Shown here: in pieces, positions 31,218 to 41,202 of the stretch
How the letters are laid out: each line of letters begins with the position of its first letter
How positions within the stretch are numbered: the first letter of the stretch is position 1
Source: Alcanivoracaceae bacterium
Lineage (GTDB): Bacteria > Pseudomonadota > Gammaproteobacteria > Xanthomonadales > Marinicellaceae
Assembly: GCA_016744455.1 (NCBI GenBank)
Contig: JADGEI010000002.1
Span: 124,001-188,000 of the forward strand
Length of the DNA: 64,000 bases
Direction of reading: 5' to 3'
Program-made: the position numbers and the translations under genes
The notes under the pieces: generated by a model
Database searches by the model: none
What the model saw: only the letters and a program-made list of their open reading frames with translations
Told to the model about the DNA's origin: nothing

Positions 31218-34200
31218 ATGTGTTGTCATATAAGGTTTAAACCACTAGTAAGCTTGTTTTTATATCAATTTTTGATGGTTGTACATGCCACAGAAATGGT
31301 AACAATAACAGCCCCTAAAAACTTTGATCAAGCAAGGAATGATGTAACCTTGTTACATGAATATGGAAGTTTTAATTTATACAAGATTCCAAAAAGCAAC
31401 TACTCTTCTCTTCAGTCAGAAGTGAAAAATCAAACAAAGAAAATAAACCCTAAAATAGAGTTCGATGCACTAGCATATGACCCTACAAAGGACTTTGTGC
31501 ATATTCCGTTACAATTCCAGATTAATGAGAATCAAGTTAATGAAGCAAGTATACATTTGGTGCGTTTTGTTGGCCCAATAAAACAACAATGGCTTGATGT
31601 TTTAGAAAAAACCGGGGCAAAACTTATACAATATGTAAGAAACAATGCCTATCTTGTTTGGGCAGATAAGGACTCACGTTCAGCCATTAAAGCGCTATCA
31701 GAAGAAGGAAGTATAATTAATGCTGAGGGGCTATATCAGCCTTTTTTAAAACAAGGTGCAACCATATCTTCGCGATTATTGAGTGAAGACTTAAATGCAG
31801 TTGAAAAAATACGGATATCTTTTCAATTAGTTGATCACCCAGCTATTGATAAAAGCAAACAAGTTATTGAGTCATTGTCTCTAGATGTTATATCACCATG
31901 GACCAGGGTTTTGAGCTACCATAACATAACCGTTGTGGTTTTTGCTAAAGATATAGAAACTATTGTAAAGAGGCATGATGTTTATTCTGCACTAGAGTAT
32001 TTTGATCGAGAGTTAACAGATGAGGTACAAGGCCAAATTATTGCAGGTAATTTAAATGTAGGAAATACTGGGCCATCAGGAACGGGGTATTTGCCATGGT
32101 TACTTTCTAAGGGTTTTAGTACTAATCAAAATGATTACCCCATCGTTGATGTGGTAGATGATGGCATAGGTAATGGTTCGATAGTTAATGGCGCGGGAGA
32201 TGATACATTAACCGTTTTACGAGACGGAGTTACAACAAGGTTAGACCATGTAGACAACTGCACATCAGATGCAACAGGAGAAGGGTTAGATGGACACGGC
32301 CATATTAATATTAATATCGTTGGTGGTTATGATCAAAGGTCAGGGTTTCCTTTCAGAGACCCGAATGGTTACCAAAGAGGCCAAGGAATAAACCCTTATG
32401 GGCGTTTAGCTGGAACAAGAATTTTTGATACTGTTGGCTTTGATTTGTCTAGTTGTGGTGGAGCTGATAGTGATCTAATCAAGTCTCAACAAGACAATGG
32501 AAGTTTAATTTCAAGTAATTCATGGGGCTGTGGTGGTTGTGCAGGCTCTTATGATAGCTCATCTCAAGCATTTGATGTTGGTGTACGAGACGCAGATTTA
32601 ACTGAAGCTGGAAACCAGCAAATGATAATGCTTTTTGCAGCAGGCAATGATGGCAGTGGTGCGACAACAATAGGTACACCAGGTAATGGTAAAAATATGA
32701 TCACTGTTGGCGCATCAGAAAATAATCGGCCAACGGATGAAGATGGAAACTGGACTGATGGTTGTGGTATTGACCCAACAGGTGCCAATAGTGCAATGGA
32801 TGTAATTGGTTTTTCATCAAGAGGCCCTGCGCCAGGCGGTAGAACTAAGCCAGAAATAATAGCACCAGGGACCCATATTCAAGGAACAGCAAGTACAAAC
32901 GGGGGTTATACAGGAGGGGGCGTTTGCGATCAATTCCGCCCATCGGGGCAAACAGTTTTTGCCTCATCATCAGGAACATCTCACTCAACTCCAGCGGCTG
33001 CAGGAGTTGCATCATTGTATTATTACTGGTTGCAAAACACACATGGTCAAGCAAATCCGACGCCTTCGTTGATGAAAGCTTATATGATAGCTCACCCAAC
33101 ATACCTAACTGGAGTGAGTGCAAATGATGATTTGCCAAGTAATAGTCAAGGTTATGGTATGCCGAATATGGAACTAGCTTTTAATAATGAAGCTAGAGTA
33201 ATTGAGAATGAAGTAACAACATTTGATAACACAGGAGAAACATGGACATGGAGTGGTTCAGTGGCAAACACAGGAGAACCCATAAGGTTGGTTTTGGCCT
33301 ACACTGATGCAGCGGGAGCAACAGGAACAAGCCCGGAAGTTAATAATCTAAACTTAACTGCGATAATAGATGGCAACACTTATGTGGGCAACAACTTTTC
33401 AGGTGCATTTAGTGTTTTAGGAGGGGCTGCAGATGCAGATAATAACTATGAGGCTATTTTCTTGCCAGCAGGGACATCAGGAACTATTGATATAACAGTA
33501 ACAGCAGCTAATATCTCAGGTGATGGTGTACCTAATTCAGGAGATGGAACGGATCAAGATTTCTCAATAGTTTGTTATAACTGTTCACAACAACCAGATT
33601 ATAACCTCAATATCGTTGAGCCTAGTATTAATGTTTGTGTTGACCCTGGCCCAATATTGGCTCCTAACGTAACGATAAATACTACATCTGTTTTGGGGTT
33701 CTCAACACCAATAAATTTGGGTTTTAATCCTCTATTACCTACTGGTTTTAGCGCTTCATTTTCATTAAACCCTGTCGTGCCAGGAAGCAGTTCATCTTTA
33801 GGGTTAACAGTGGATAGTTCCGCAAGTGTTGGCACACATAATATAATAGTAGAGGGCAATGCATCTGGCAATACAAAGCAAGACTCCTTTGATGTTGTTG
33901 TTTCTTTTCCTGTAGCCTCATCTCCAACATTAACTAACCCTTTTGATGGGGAAACAGGGGTGGTTATACAACCTACATTCAATTGGGGAGCGATTAGTGG
34001 AGCATTAAGTTATGATATTGATATTGCTACAGATGCAGCGTTTATCACAATTATCGATACAGCAACAACCCCATCCAACAATTATACAACGGCTTTAAGT
34101 TTAAATGCGTCAACCCAATATTTTTGGCGAGTTAGAGCAAATAACAACTGTGGAAACGGTAACTATTCAAACACTTCTTCGTTTACTACTGCCAATATTG

Positions 34201-37200
34201 TCAATGTAGAATTATGCAGTACACCAGGAGCAAATATACCAGACAATAATGTTGCTGGTTTAAATGATACAATTATTTTCCCACAAGATATTACAGTAAC
34301 AGATGTTGATATTAAGATTGACATTAGCCATACATGGGTTTCGGATTTATCTTTAACGGTTACAAATAATGGTACAACCAGCACAACTACAATTATCGAT
34401 AGGCCAAACAACTGTAGCAGTGATGATATAGATACAACCATTGATGACGACAATGGAACGCCTGTTGAAAACGAATGCAGCGTAACACCGCCAGCTATTG
34501 GTGCTGGGCCCTTTACGCCAAACAACCCATTAAGTGTATTTGATGGTGAAGCAGCAATGAACAACTGGACATTAAATGTACGCGATCACGCAAATCAAGA
34601 TACGGGTACTTTAAATGAATGGTGTATCGTTGTTACAGGCACTCCTATTTTACCAACGCCAGATATTAACTTTAGTGGATCCAATTTATCACAAGATGTT
34701 TGTCTAGACCCGGGACCTACGTCCATTACACCTGTTACCCTAAACGTAACATCGTTAAACAATTACAACAATCCGATTACACTAGCCTTTAATCCTGTTC
34801 TTCCAACAGGAATTAGTGGTAACTTTAGTAACAATAGTTTTATTCCTGCAGTAGCTCCGGGAACAGATTCGTTGTTAAACATGATGGTTACAAGTGGTGC
34901 TACATCAGGAATTAATACTGTAACAATAGAGGCATCAGGAGCTGCTATTGCAACCCAAAGCGTGGATTTGGATTTAAATGTGGTTTTTGCCTTAGCTGCA
35001 GACCCCAGTATTTCAACGCCAACAAGTGGAACTACCGGTGTTGCAATTAATACAACATTAAACTGGTTAGCAGTTAGTGGTGCTACAAGTTACGATATCG
35101 ATGTCGCGACTGACTCAGCTTTTACTACAATTGTTGCATCTACAACAACAGCATCGACTAATTACACACCCGGTAGCTTGGTAAATGGAACCGTGTACTA
35201 TTGGCGGGTACGTGCAAGTAATTTGTGTGGTGATAGTGGTTACATAATAAGTGCATTTGAAACCATAGGAGGAAGTGGAAGCTCTACAAGCACAACATGT
35301 AGTAATCCGGCATTGGCTATTCCTGATGCAACTCCTGCTGGAACAACAGACACACTTAATATTGCCTCTGGTGGCACGATAACAGACATAGATATAAGCT
35401 TAGACGTAACTCATTCTTGGGTTGGAGACCTGGTTGCAAATGTGTCAAGACCACTAGGTACGGCGGTTACTATATTAGAAAGGCCAGGCATACCGCCAGG
35501 TAATTTTGGATGTGGCGGTGACAATATTGATACAATAATTGATGATGGCTCAGGAGTTCCCGTAGAAGGAGTTTGTGCTGGCGGAAACCCAACAATTGGG
35601 ACAGGACCATTCTCTCCGAATAACGCTTTATCTGCATTTAATACAGAAATATCAAATGGAGATTGGGTAATTACAATTTCGGATAATGCAGGTGGTGATA
35701 CAGGAACATTAAATGAATGGTGTGTTATTGCAACAGTCGACACAGGTTCTTCCTTGGCACCAGCAGATTACAGCGACTTAGATAGTTCATATGGAGTTGC
35801 GAAACATGAAGGAGGTGGTGTTTCTAGATTGGGCAATAATTGGACAGCGGATAGTGGTTTTGCTCAAGATGCAGATACAACAGACGATGATGGTATAACA
35901 GCATCTGGCATGTGGTTGCCAGGTAGCACCACAGCACAACTTAGTGTTGAATCTACCGGAGGTTATTTGGCTTGTTGGTTTGATTGGAATAACGATGGTA
36001 CCTTTGCTATTGGAGAAAAAAGTGTTGCTCAGGCTATTGCATCACCAGGCCCCGTAGTTATTCCGGTTACAATTCCTGTTGGAAGTACATTTGGTAATAC
36101 GGGTGATGATTTTCTTGAAAGTAGGTGCCGTTTTTACAGTGCAGAACCCTCAAGAGGGACTGAAATAGCAACAGGAACAACAGGTTCTGGAGAAGTTGAA
36201 GATTACCGTTTTTTAGCCAATGATTTGACACCAGTTACGCTGGCTTTTTCGCAAAGCAGTAAACGTGGATCAAGCTTTAGTTTAGAATGGTCAACCACAA
36301 CAGAAGCGGGAACTGTTGCTTTTAATGTCCATGGTTTAATCAATAATGTTTGGAAAAAATTAAACAACATTCCTATTTCAGCAAAAGGAACTAATTCAAC
36401 GTTACCAAACCATTACAATTTTCAAGTAAACAGTAATCAAATAACACTGTATAAAATAGAAGAGTTAACAACTCAAGGATTGTCACGCATGTATGGGCCC
36501 TATGGAGCAGACCTAACTTACGGTAAATACCCTGTTGTTGAGAACATAAATTGGCAACAGGTTAAAAACCACTCAACTCAAAGCTTACAAACCAGACAAA
36601 ACGCAATGAGGGGAAGTTTTGACTTTATAAAAGTTAAGGTTTCAAAAACAGGTTTACATCGTATAAGTTATGAACAGCTATTGACTTTAGGTGTTGATTG
36701 GCAAGGCTATAGTTCAGCTGAAATTGCCATAGAGTTTGAAAATACAGCGGTTGCACGTTACATATCTGCTGACACCTTTGCACCAGGCGTGTACATTGAG
36801 TTTGTTGGTAAGGCTGCTCAAACACTATATACCGATACAAATATCTACCAATTGTCGTTAAAACCAACAGCTGTTAAAGTTGCACAAGTCTTTACTCATA
36901 ACGGATTTATAATCGATGAAAATGCTTATCACATGGCAGAGGCTAAAATAGACGGTGATAACGAGTACAGTTTTGCTTCCCCAGCACAAAGTCCTTGGTT
37001 CTATCAAAAAATGTTAGCTTATACAGATGAAAAAAGATGGCAGTTTCCTTTAGCCACACCTAATTTATTGAATAATGGTACTGAACCTTTGTTTGATTAT
37101 CGAGCTTGGGGTGGAACGGATTGGCCACAAGCCACAGTGGATCACCACATCCAAATAGAAATTAATGAACAACAACTTATAGATAGTTATGGTAATGGTA

Positions 37201-38723
37201 CACAGATATTTGAAGCTAGCACAGCATTGCCAGAAAACTTATTACAACAACAAAATATTGTTACTGTGATACTTCCTGCGGATACCGGTGTTGACCATGA
37301 CTTAATACAACTGGATAGTTTGAGAGTTAGCTACCCTTCAGAAATAGTTGTACAAAATGGGCAATTACAATTTATCCCTAATGTGACTACAGCAGATTTA
37401 GACTTAATTTATAGTAATGGTTTTGAGTTAGTCAATACTCAAAAAACGCAAACTAAAACCACAAATGGTACTACTGGTTTTGTTGTTTCTGGTTTGAGCC
37501 AGGAAAATATCAGTGTTTATGTGCAAGATAATGGTACGTTAAATATGTTTGAAAACATAAACCCTTATCCTGATAATGGTGGCTTTGCAGTAGAGTTGCC
37601 ACATATAAATGGTGAATACTATATTTCAGAAAACACTAGTATTGAGTTGCCAAATATAGAGTTAGCAACAACCAACCAACTAGAACGACAAGGGTCTTAT
37701 GATTACTTAATGATTGCTCACCCTGATTTTGAAGCAACGTTAAATCAATTAGCAAGTTACCATCAATCAAATGGCTTGTCGGTTTTGGTGACTAACACTG
37801 ATGATATTTATGCCAACTATTCACATCACCGAATAAGCGCACAGGCTATAAAGAGCTATATTGAAGACGTTAGTGTTCAAATGGGTATACAGGCAGTATT
37901 GCTGGTTGGGGGAGATAGTTATGATTACATGAACAACCTAAATATTGGCTCAATTAGCCATATTCCAACCCTTTATCACCCTGTTGACAGTTTGGTAAAA
38001 TTTGCTCCAGTTGACCCCTTATATGTTGATATTAACAATGACTTAGTGCCTGATTTATCATTAGGTAGGTTGCCAGTAAGAACAAATCAAGAGTTACAAA
38101 ATAGTATAGATAAGATGGTGTCTTTTGCTAATAGAGACTATAATGAAACAGCACTTTTTGCGACAGATAGAGGGTTGTCTTTTGATGAGTTTTCCGATCA
38201 AATAATCAGCACAATTCCAGAAAGTTGGTTTGTTGAAACAGCCTATATCAATCAATTAGAAATTAACGGTGCTCAACAGGCAATTAAAAACGGCATAGAA
38301 AATGGAACAACTTTTACAAGTTTCTTTGGCCACTCAGGCCCTGGATCTTGGTCATTTGAGCGTCTTTTTGACACCGATGATGTTCTAGCTCTAAATAATA
38401 GCAACAAACCAACGGTTGTTAATCAGTTTGGTTGTTGGAACACATATTATGTAACCCCGATGTTTGACACCATGTCACATCGCTTTATGCAACTAGAAAA
38501 TAAAGGAGCGGTAGCTGTTATGGGAGCTAGCACTCTAACTGAAAGTTTCCATGAATTAGAGCTGGGTATTCGTTTAATTCCAAATTTAACTCATAATAAT
38601 ATGACAATTGGAGAGGCCATACTCCAAGCCAAACAAAACTTAGCAGTAAGTCACCCTGACTATCTAGATGTGATTTTAGGCTGGACCTTATTGGGTGACC
38701 CGATGATAGAGGTCAACAATTAA
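31218..38723 (+). CDS. Giant secreted dual-protease: S8 subtilisin domain, duplicated FN3-like/P-domain module, GEVED domain and C25 gingipain-like domain
   Basis: S8: VVDDG / GLDGHGHI / SSSGTSHSTPAAAG. Two P-domains (DISHTWVSDLSLTV, DVTHSWVGDLVANV). GEVED-like region (LACWFDWNNDGTF...GEVEDYRF). C25: FFGHSGPGSW and NQFGCWNTYY, LLGDPMIEV. Confidence 0.9.
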   Translation: MCCHIRFKPLVSLFLYQFLMVVHATEMVTITAPKNFDQARNDVTLLHEYGSFNLYKIPKSNYSSLQSEVKNQTKKINPKIEFDALAYDPTKDFVHIPLQFQINENQVNEASIHLVRFVGPIKQQWLDVLEKTGAKLIQYVRNNAYLVWADKDSRSAIKALSEEGSIINAEGLYQPFLKQGATISSRLLSEDLNAVEKIRISFQLVDHPAIDKSKQVIESLSLDVISPWTRVLSYHNITVVVFAKDIETIVKRHDVYSALEYFDRELTDEVQGQIIAGNLNVGNTGPSGTGYLPWLLSKGFSTNQNDYPIVDVVDDGIGNGSIVNGAGDDTLTVLRDGVTTRLDHVDNCTSDATGEGLDGHGHININIVGGYDQRSGFPFRDPNGYQRGQGINPYGRLAGTRIFDTVGFDLSSCGGADSDLIKSQQDNGSLISSNSWGCGGCAGSYDSSSQAFDVGVRDADLTEAGNQQMIMLFAAGNDGSGATTIGTPGNGKNMITVGASENNRPTDEDGNWTDGCGIDPTGANSAMDVIGFSSRGPAPGGRTKPEIIAPGTHIQGTASTNGGYTGGGVCDQFRPSGQTVFASSSGTSHSTPAAAGVASLYYYWLQNTHGQANPTPSLMKAYMIAHPTYLTGVSANDDLPSNSQGYGMPNMELAFNNEARVIENEVTTFDNTGETWTWSGSVANTGEPIRLVLAYTDAAGATGTSPEVNNLNLTAIIDGNTYVGNNFSGAFSVLGGAADADNNYEAIFLPAGTSGTIDITVTAANISGDGVPNSGDGTDQDFSIVCYNCSQQPDYNLNIVEPSINVCVDPGPILAPNVTINTTSVLGFSTPINLGFNPLLPTGFSASFSLNPVVPGSSSSLGLTVDSSASVGTHNIIVEGNASGNTKQDSFDVVVSFPVASSPTLTNPFDGETGVVIQPTFNWGAISGALSYDIDIATDAAFITIIDTATTPSNNYTTALSLNASTQYFWRVRANNNCGNGNYSNTSSFTTANIVNVELCSTPGANIPDNNVAGLNDTIIFPQDITVTDVDIKIDISHTWVSDLSLTVTNNGTTSTTTIIDRPNNCSSDDIDTTIDDDNGTPVENECSVTPPAIGAGPFTPNNPLSVFDGEAAMNNWTLNVRDHANQDTGTLNEWCIVVTGTPILPTPDINFSGSNLSQDVCLDPGPTSITPVTLNVTSLNNYNNPITLAFNPVLPTGISGNFSNNSFIPAVAPGTDSLLNMMVTSGATSGINTVTIEASGAAIATQSVDLDLNVVFALAADPSISTPTSGTTGVAINTTLNWLAVSGATSYDIDVATDSAFTTIVASTTTASTNYTPGSLVNGTVYYWRVRASNLCGDSGYIISAFETIGGSGSSTSTTCSNPALAIPDATPAGTTDTLNIASGGTITDIDISLDVTHSWVGDLVANVSRPLGTAVTILERPGIPPGNFGCGGDNIDTIIDDGSGVPVEGVCAGGNPTIGTGPFSPNNALSAFNTEISNGDWVITISDNAGGDTGTLNEWCVIATVDTGSSLAPADYSDLDSSYGVAKHEGGGVSRLGNNWTADSGFAQDADTTDDDGITASGMWLPGSTTAQLSVESTGGYLACWFDWNNDGTFAIGEKSVAQAIASPGPVVIPVTIPVGSTFGNTGDDFLESRCRFYSAEPSRGTEIATGTTGSGEVEDYRFLANDLTPVTLAFSQSSKRGSSFSLEWSTTTEAGTVAFNVHGLINNVWKKLNNIPISAKGTNSTLPNHYNFQVNSNQITLYKIEELTTQGLSRMYGPYGADLTYGKYPVVENINWQQVKNHSTQSLQTRQNAMRGSFDFIKVKVSKTGLHRISYEQLLTLGVDWQGYSSAEIAIEFENTAVARYISADTFAPGVYIEFVGKAAQTLYTDTNIYQLSLKPTAVKVAQVFTHNGFIIDENAYHMAEAKIDGDNEYSFASPAQSPWFYQKMLAYTDEKRWQFPLATPNLLNNGTEPLFDYRAWGGTDWPQATVDHHIQIEINEQQLIDSYGNGTQIFEASTALPENLLQQQNIVTVILPADTGVDHDLIQLDSLRVSYPSEIVVQNGQLQFIPNVTTADLDLIYSNGFELVNTQKTQTKTTNGTTGFVVSGLSQENISVYVQDNGTLNMFENINPYPDNGGFAVELPHINGEYYISENTSIELPNIELATTNQLERQGSYDYLMIAHPDFEATLNQLASYHQSNGLSVLVTNTDDIYANYSHHRISAQAIKSYIEDVSVQMGIQAVLLVGGDSYDYMNNLNIGSISHIPTLYHPVDSLVKFAPVDPLYVDINNDLVPDLSLGRLPVRTNQELQNSIDKMVSFANRDYNETALFATDRGLSFDEFSDQIISTIPESWFVETAYINQLEINGAQQAIKNGIENGTTFTSFFGHSGPGSWSFERLFDTDDVLALNNSNKPTVVNQFGCWNTYYVTPMFDTMSHRFMQLENKGAVAVMGASTLTESFHELELGIRLIPNLTHNNMTIGEAILQAKQNLAVSHPDYLDVILGWTLLGDPMIEVNN
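33594..35735 (+). repeat. Internal tandem duplication (two copies, ~1065 bp / 355 aa period) within the giant protease gene
   Basis: Copy 1 begins PDYNLNIVEPSINVCVDPGP, copy 2 PDINFSGSNLSQDVCLDPGP; FN3-like and P-domain parts align throughout. Confidence 0.85.
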
Positions 38724-38737
38724 AAAGTTTTAATGAT

Positions 38738-38763
38738 GGGCACAAAATTTGTGCCCTTTTTTT
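38738..38763 (+). terminator. Intrinsic terminator after the giant protease gene
   Basis: GGGCACAAAATTTGTGCCC followed by T7. Confidence 0.9.
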
Positions 38764-38999
38764 CAAGTTACAATTAGTGGTAATGTGATTTCATTTGAGC
38801 AAATGAACAGATAAGGTGAATTGTGGTTTTACACAGCAAGGAGTGAGAAACAAGGTTTTAATAGAGTGATAGAGTATTAATATAAAAATTAACTTTTAGA
38901 TTAAAGTGAAAGGTGTTGAACTAATTAATTATCCCTACCCCCCTAGACAGAACTACGGAATGCCTTTAAGATAATCACACACACACTTACAGGACATTC

Positions 39000-40391
39000 A
39001 TGCAAATCAAAACAAGTTCTCTGCCTCACGCCCTCTTGGTTTTCTTAACCTTAGTTTTGATGATATCTGTTGGTTTTTTTAAGATGGGTATCTCTTTGCA
39101 TATCATTTTATATTTTGTTTTAATTTGGGTAGCTTTGAATGCGCGTATGTTAGGACACCCTTTTGGGGATATTCGCCGCATGATGAGCAAGAGTATATCG
39201 CGATCACTTTCGGCAATGTATGTATTTTTACTTATTGGCATGGTGATTGCATCATTTATGAAAAGCGGAACAGTTGTTGCCTTGATTTATTACGGGCTAG
39301 ATTTTATTACAGCTCAATGGTTTTTACCTGTGGGGTTGGTTCTATGTGCATTTATGTCTTTAGCAACAGGTACATCTTGGGGAACAGTAGGAACTTTGGG
39401 TGTTGTGTTTATTGGTATAGGAACAGTTTTAAATGTGCCATTGCCACTGGTTGCGGGTATGATAATTTCTGGAGCTACTTTTGGCGATAAACTTTCGCCT
39501 GTTTCTGATACCACCAACCTCGCCTCCATGAGTACCGACACCGATTTATACGAACATATACGGTCGATGCTTTATACCACTATTCCAACCTTTATAATTG
39601 TTATAATTGTGTTTGCTTACATGGGCTATGGCGTTGATCAAACTACTTCATTTGCCGACATTGAAAACATTCAAAAAGTGCTGGCAGAAAATTTTCATCT
39701 CAATCCATTTATAACCTTTATTCCTATTGTTGTACTGTTTGTTTTGAGCATGAAAAGAGCAGCTCCAGAAGTGACCATGACAGCCAGTATTGTTATTGCT
39801 AGTATCATTGCTATAGTTTATCAGGATAACTCTATTACAACAGTTGCCAATGCTTTGTGGGAAAACTCAAAGGGTGAAACAGGTACAGAAATGATTGATG
39901 ATTTAATTGGAAGGGGCGGCTTATACACTATGGCTTGGACCTTGATGTTGTCAATTATGGCAATAGCTATGGGTGGAATATTGCATGGGGCGGGTTTTTT
40001 AAGAGTGTTACTTGAGGGAATAATTTCACGCATAAAAAACGCAGGTAGTTTGGTGGCTGCGACTATTTCAACAGCAGTGATGGGGAACCTGTCTATGGGA
40101 GAAACCTATATTGTAATAATTTTAAACAGCCAATTATATAAAAAAGCTTATCAAGAAAAAGGTGTAAAATCATCAGTATTATCAAGATCTGTTGAAGAAG
40201 GATCAACCCTAACCACAGCACTTATTCCTTGGAGTACGACCAGTATCTTTTATGTCACCACATTGGGTGTACAAACATTAGATTATGCGCCCTATGCCTT
40301 GTTGAATTACATCAACCCAATTCTTGGTATTGTTTTTGCTTATTTAGGTATTGCTCTTTTTAAGGTTGATAAGAACAAAAGGCCTCTATAA
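39000..40391 (+). CDS. Na+/H+ antiporter NhaC-family protein
   Basis: SLATGTSWGTVGTLGVVFIGIG...GDKLSPVSDTTNLASMSTDTDLYEHI. Confidence 0.9.
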   Translation: MQIKTSSLPHALLVFLTLVLMISVGFFKMGISLHIILYFVLIWVALNARMLGHPFGDIRRMMSKSISRSLSAMYVFLLIGMVIASFMKSGTVVALIYYGLDFITAQWFLPVGLVLCAFMSLATGTSWGTVGTLGVVFIGIGTVLNVPLPLVAGMIISGATFGDKLSPVSDTTNLASMSTDTDLYEHIRSMLYTTIPTFIIVIIVFAYMGYGVDQTTSFADIENIQKVLAENFHLNPFITFIPIVVLFVLSMKRAAPEVTMTASIVIASIIAIVYQDNSITTVANALWENSKGETGTEMIDDLIGRGGLYTMAWTLMLSIMAIAMGGILHGAGFLRVLLEGIISRIKNAGSLVAATISTAVMGNLSMGETYIVIILNSQLYKKAYQEKGVKSSVLSRSVEEGSTLTTALIPWSTTSIFYVTTLGVQTLDYAPYALLNYINPILGIVFAYLGIALFKVDKNKRPL

Positions 40392-40439
40392 TTTTTAAAG
40401 AGAGCTTTTTAGCACGTCCTTTAGTTGAACAAAGGTCTC

Positions 40440-40712
40440 TTAAAACATTACTTTATATAACAAGGCAGAAAGGTCAATAAGTCCAAAGTCACGACTATCG
40501 ACACTATAAGCATCGGTACCTTGCACAAAAAACTGCTTATTTTTAACGTACTTAACTTGTTTGATCATAAGGCCGTGTTTGTTGTGATTAAACACAACAA
40601 AGTCACCTATATTGATTTTTGTTTTTTTTAAAATTTTACGAGCAAGCACCCTGTTTCCATCTTTAAATAATGGAAACAGGGAGTTGCCGGATATTTTAAA
40701 TAGTTTAAACAA
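40440..40712 (-). CDS. sodX: S26-type signal peptidase, Ni-superoxide dismutase maturation protease (SodX-like)
   Basis: ISGNSLFPLFKDGNRVLARK (Ser region) and GLMIKQVKYV (Lys region); directly downstream of sodN. Confidence 0.82.
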   Translation of the reverse strand: MFKLFKISGNSLFPLFKDGNRVLARKILKKTKINIGDFVVFNHNKHGLMIKQVKYVKNKQFFVQGTDAYSVDSRDFGLIDLSALLYKVMF

Positions 40713-41174
40713 TTAAAGAACTGGATAAACTACAGATTCAGCAGGAGCATAAGGGGCTTTCGCTGTTTTCGTTTTTATGCCTTTTACAGCCCAAAATATT
40801 TCAGCAAACTTATTAACCTCTGCAAGCAAAGCCATGGCTTTATCTCGCGAAGTGTGTTGTTTTGCAGCGCCAGCTAACATCATAATGTTGTGTGTCACAG
40901 TGTGAACATCTGGGTGGTCAGCAACATGTGCTGGTTTAATAAAATCACCCCAAATAATTCGAATTTCATCTTTGCACTTAATGGCCTCTTCTTCTTTTAC
41001 AGCAACATAACGAGCCATATCATTAAAGTGATCTGCACTCATTTCGTTATCTTTTGCTGCATTGATTAAATCAATCATACGAATAACAGATAACGCTGCA
41101 ATTTGCGCAGCACTTGGGTCATATATTCCACAAGGTACATCACAATGGGCTTTAAGGGTTTTTAATTTAAACAT
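40713..41174 (-). CDS. sodN: Nickel superoxide dismutase proprotein, 153 aa (ORF-track start 41339 is too far upstream)
   Basis: MFKLKTLKA|HCDVPCGIYDPSAAQIAALSVIRMIDL carries the NiSOD hook HCDVPCG; GGAG ribosome-binding-like site upstream of ATG at 41174. Confidence 0.93.
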   Translation of the reverse strand: MFKLKTLKAHCDVPCGIYDPSAAQIAALSVIRMIDLINAAKDNEMSADHFNDMARYVAVKEEEAIKCKDEIRIIWGDFIKPAHVADHPDVHTVTHNIMMLAGAAKQHTSRDKAMALLAEVNKFAEIFWAVKGIKTKTAKAPYAPAESVVYPVL

Positions 41175-41202
41175 ATTCTTCTCCAGATTATATAAATGAA
41201 GG

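Noticed and set aside
32479-35743. Several minus-strand and alternate-frame ORFs inside the giant protease gene
   Set aside because: Compositional by-products of the long + strand coding frame; no recognisable domains.
37395-37430. Internal 'DLIYSNGFE' in the giant protease, similar to the C-terminal IFVNGFE tail of the other protease
   Set aside because: It is internal and matches the strand-turn region expected just ahead of C25 domains (followed by FVVSGLSQENISVYV), so probably chance similarity rather than a sorting tag.
38970-38985. CACACACACAC tract upstream of the NhaC-family gene
   Set aside because: Too short to call a meaningful microsatellite or phase-variation tract.
39125-39490. 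121-aa alternate-frame ORF within the NhaC-family gene
   Set aside because: Overlaps a confident antiporter frame; no coding signal of its own.
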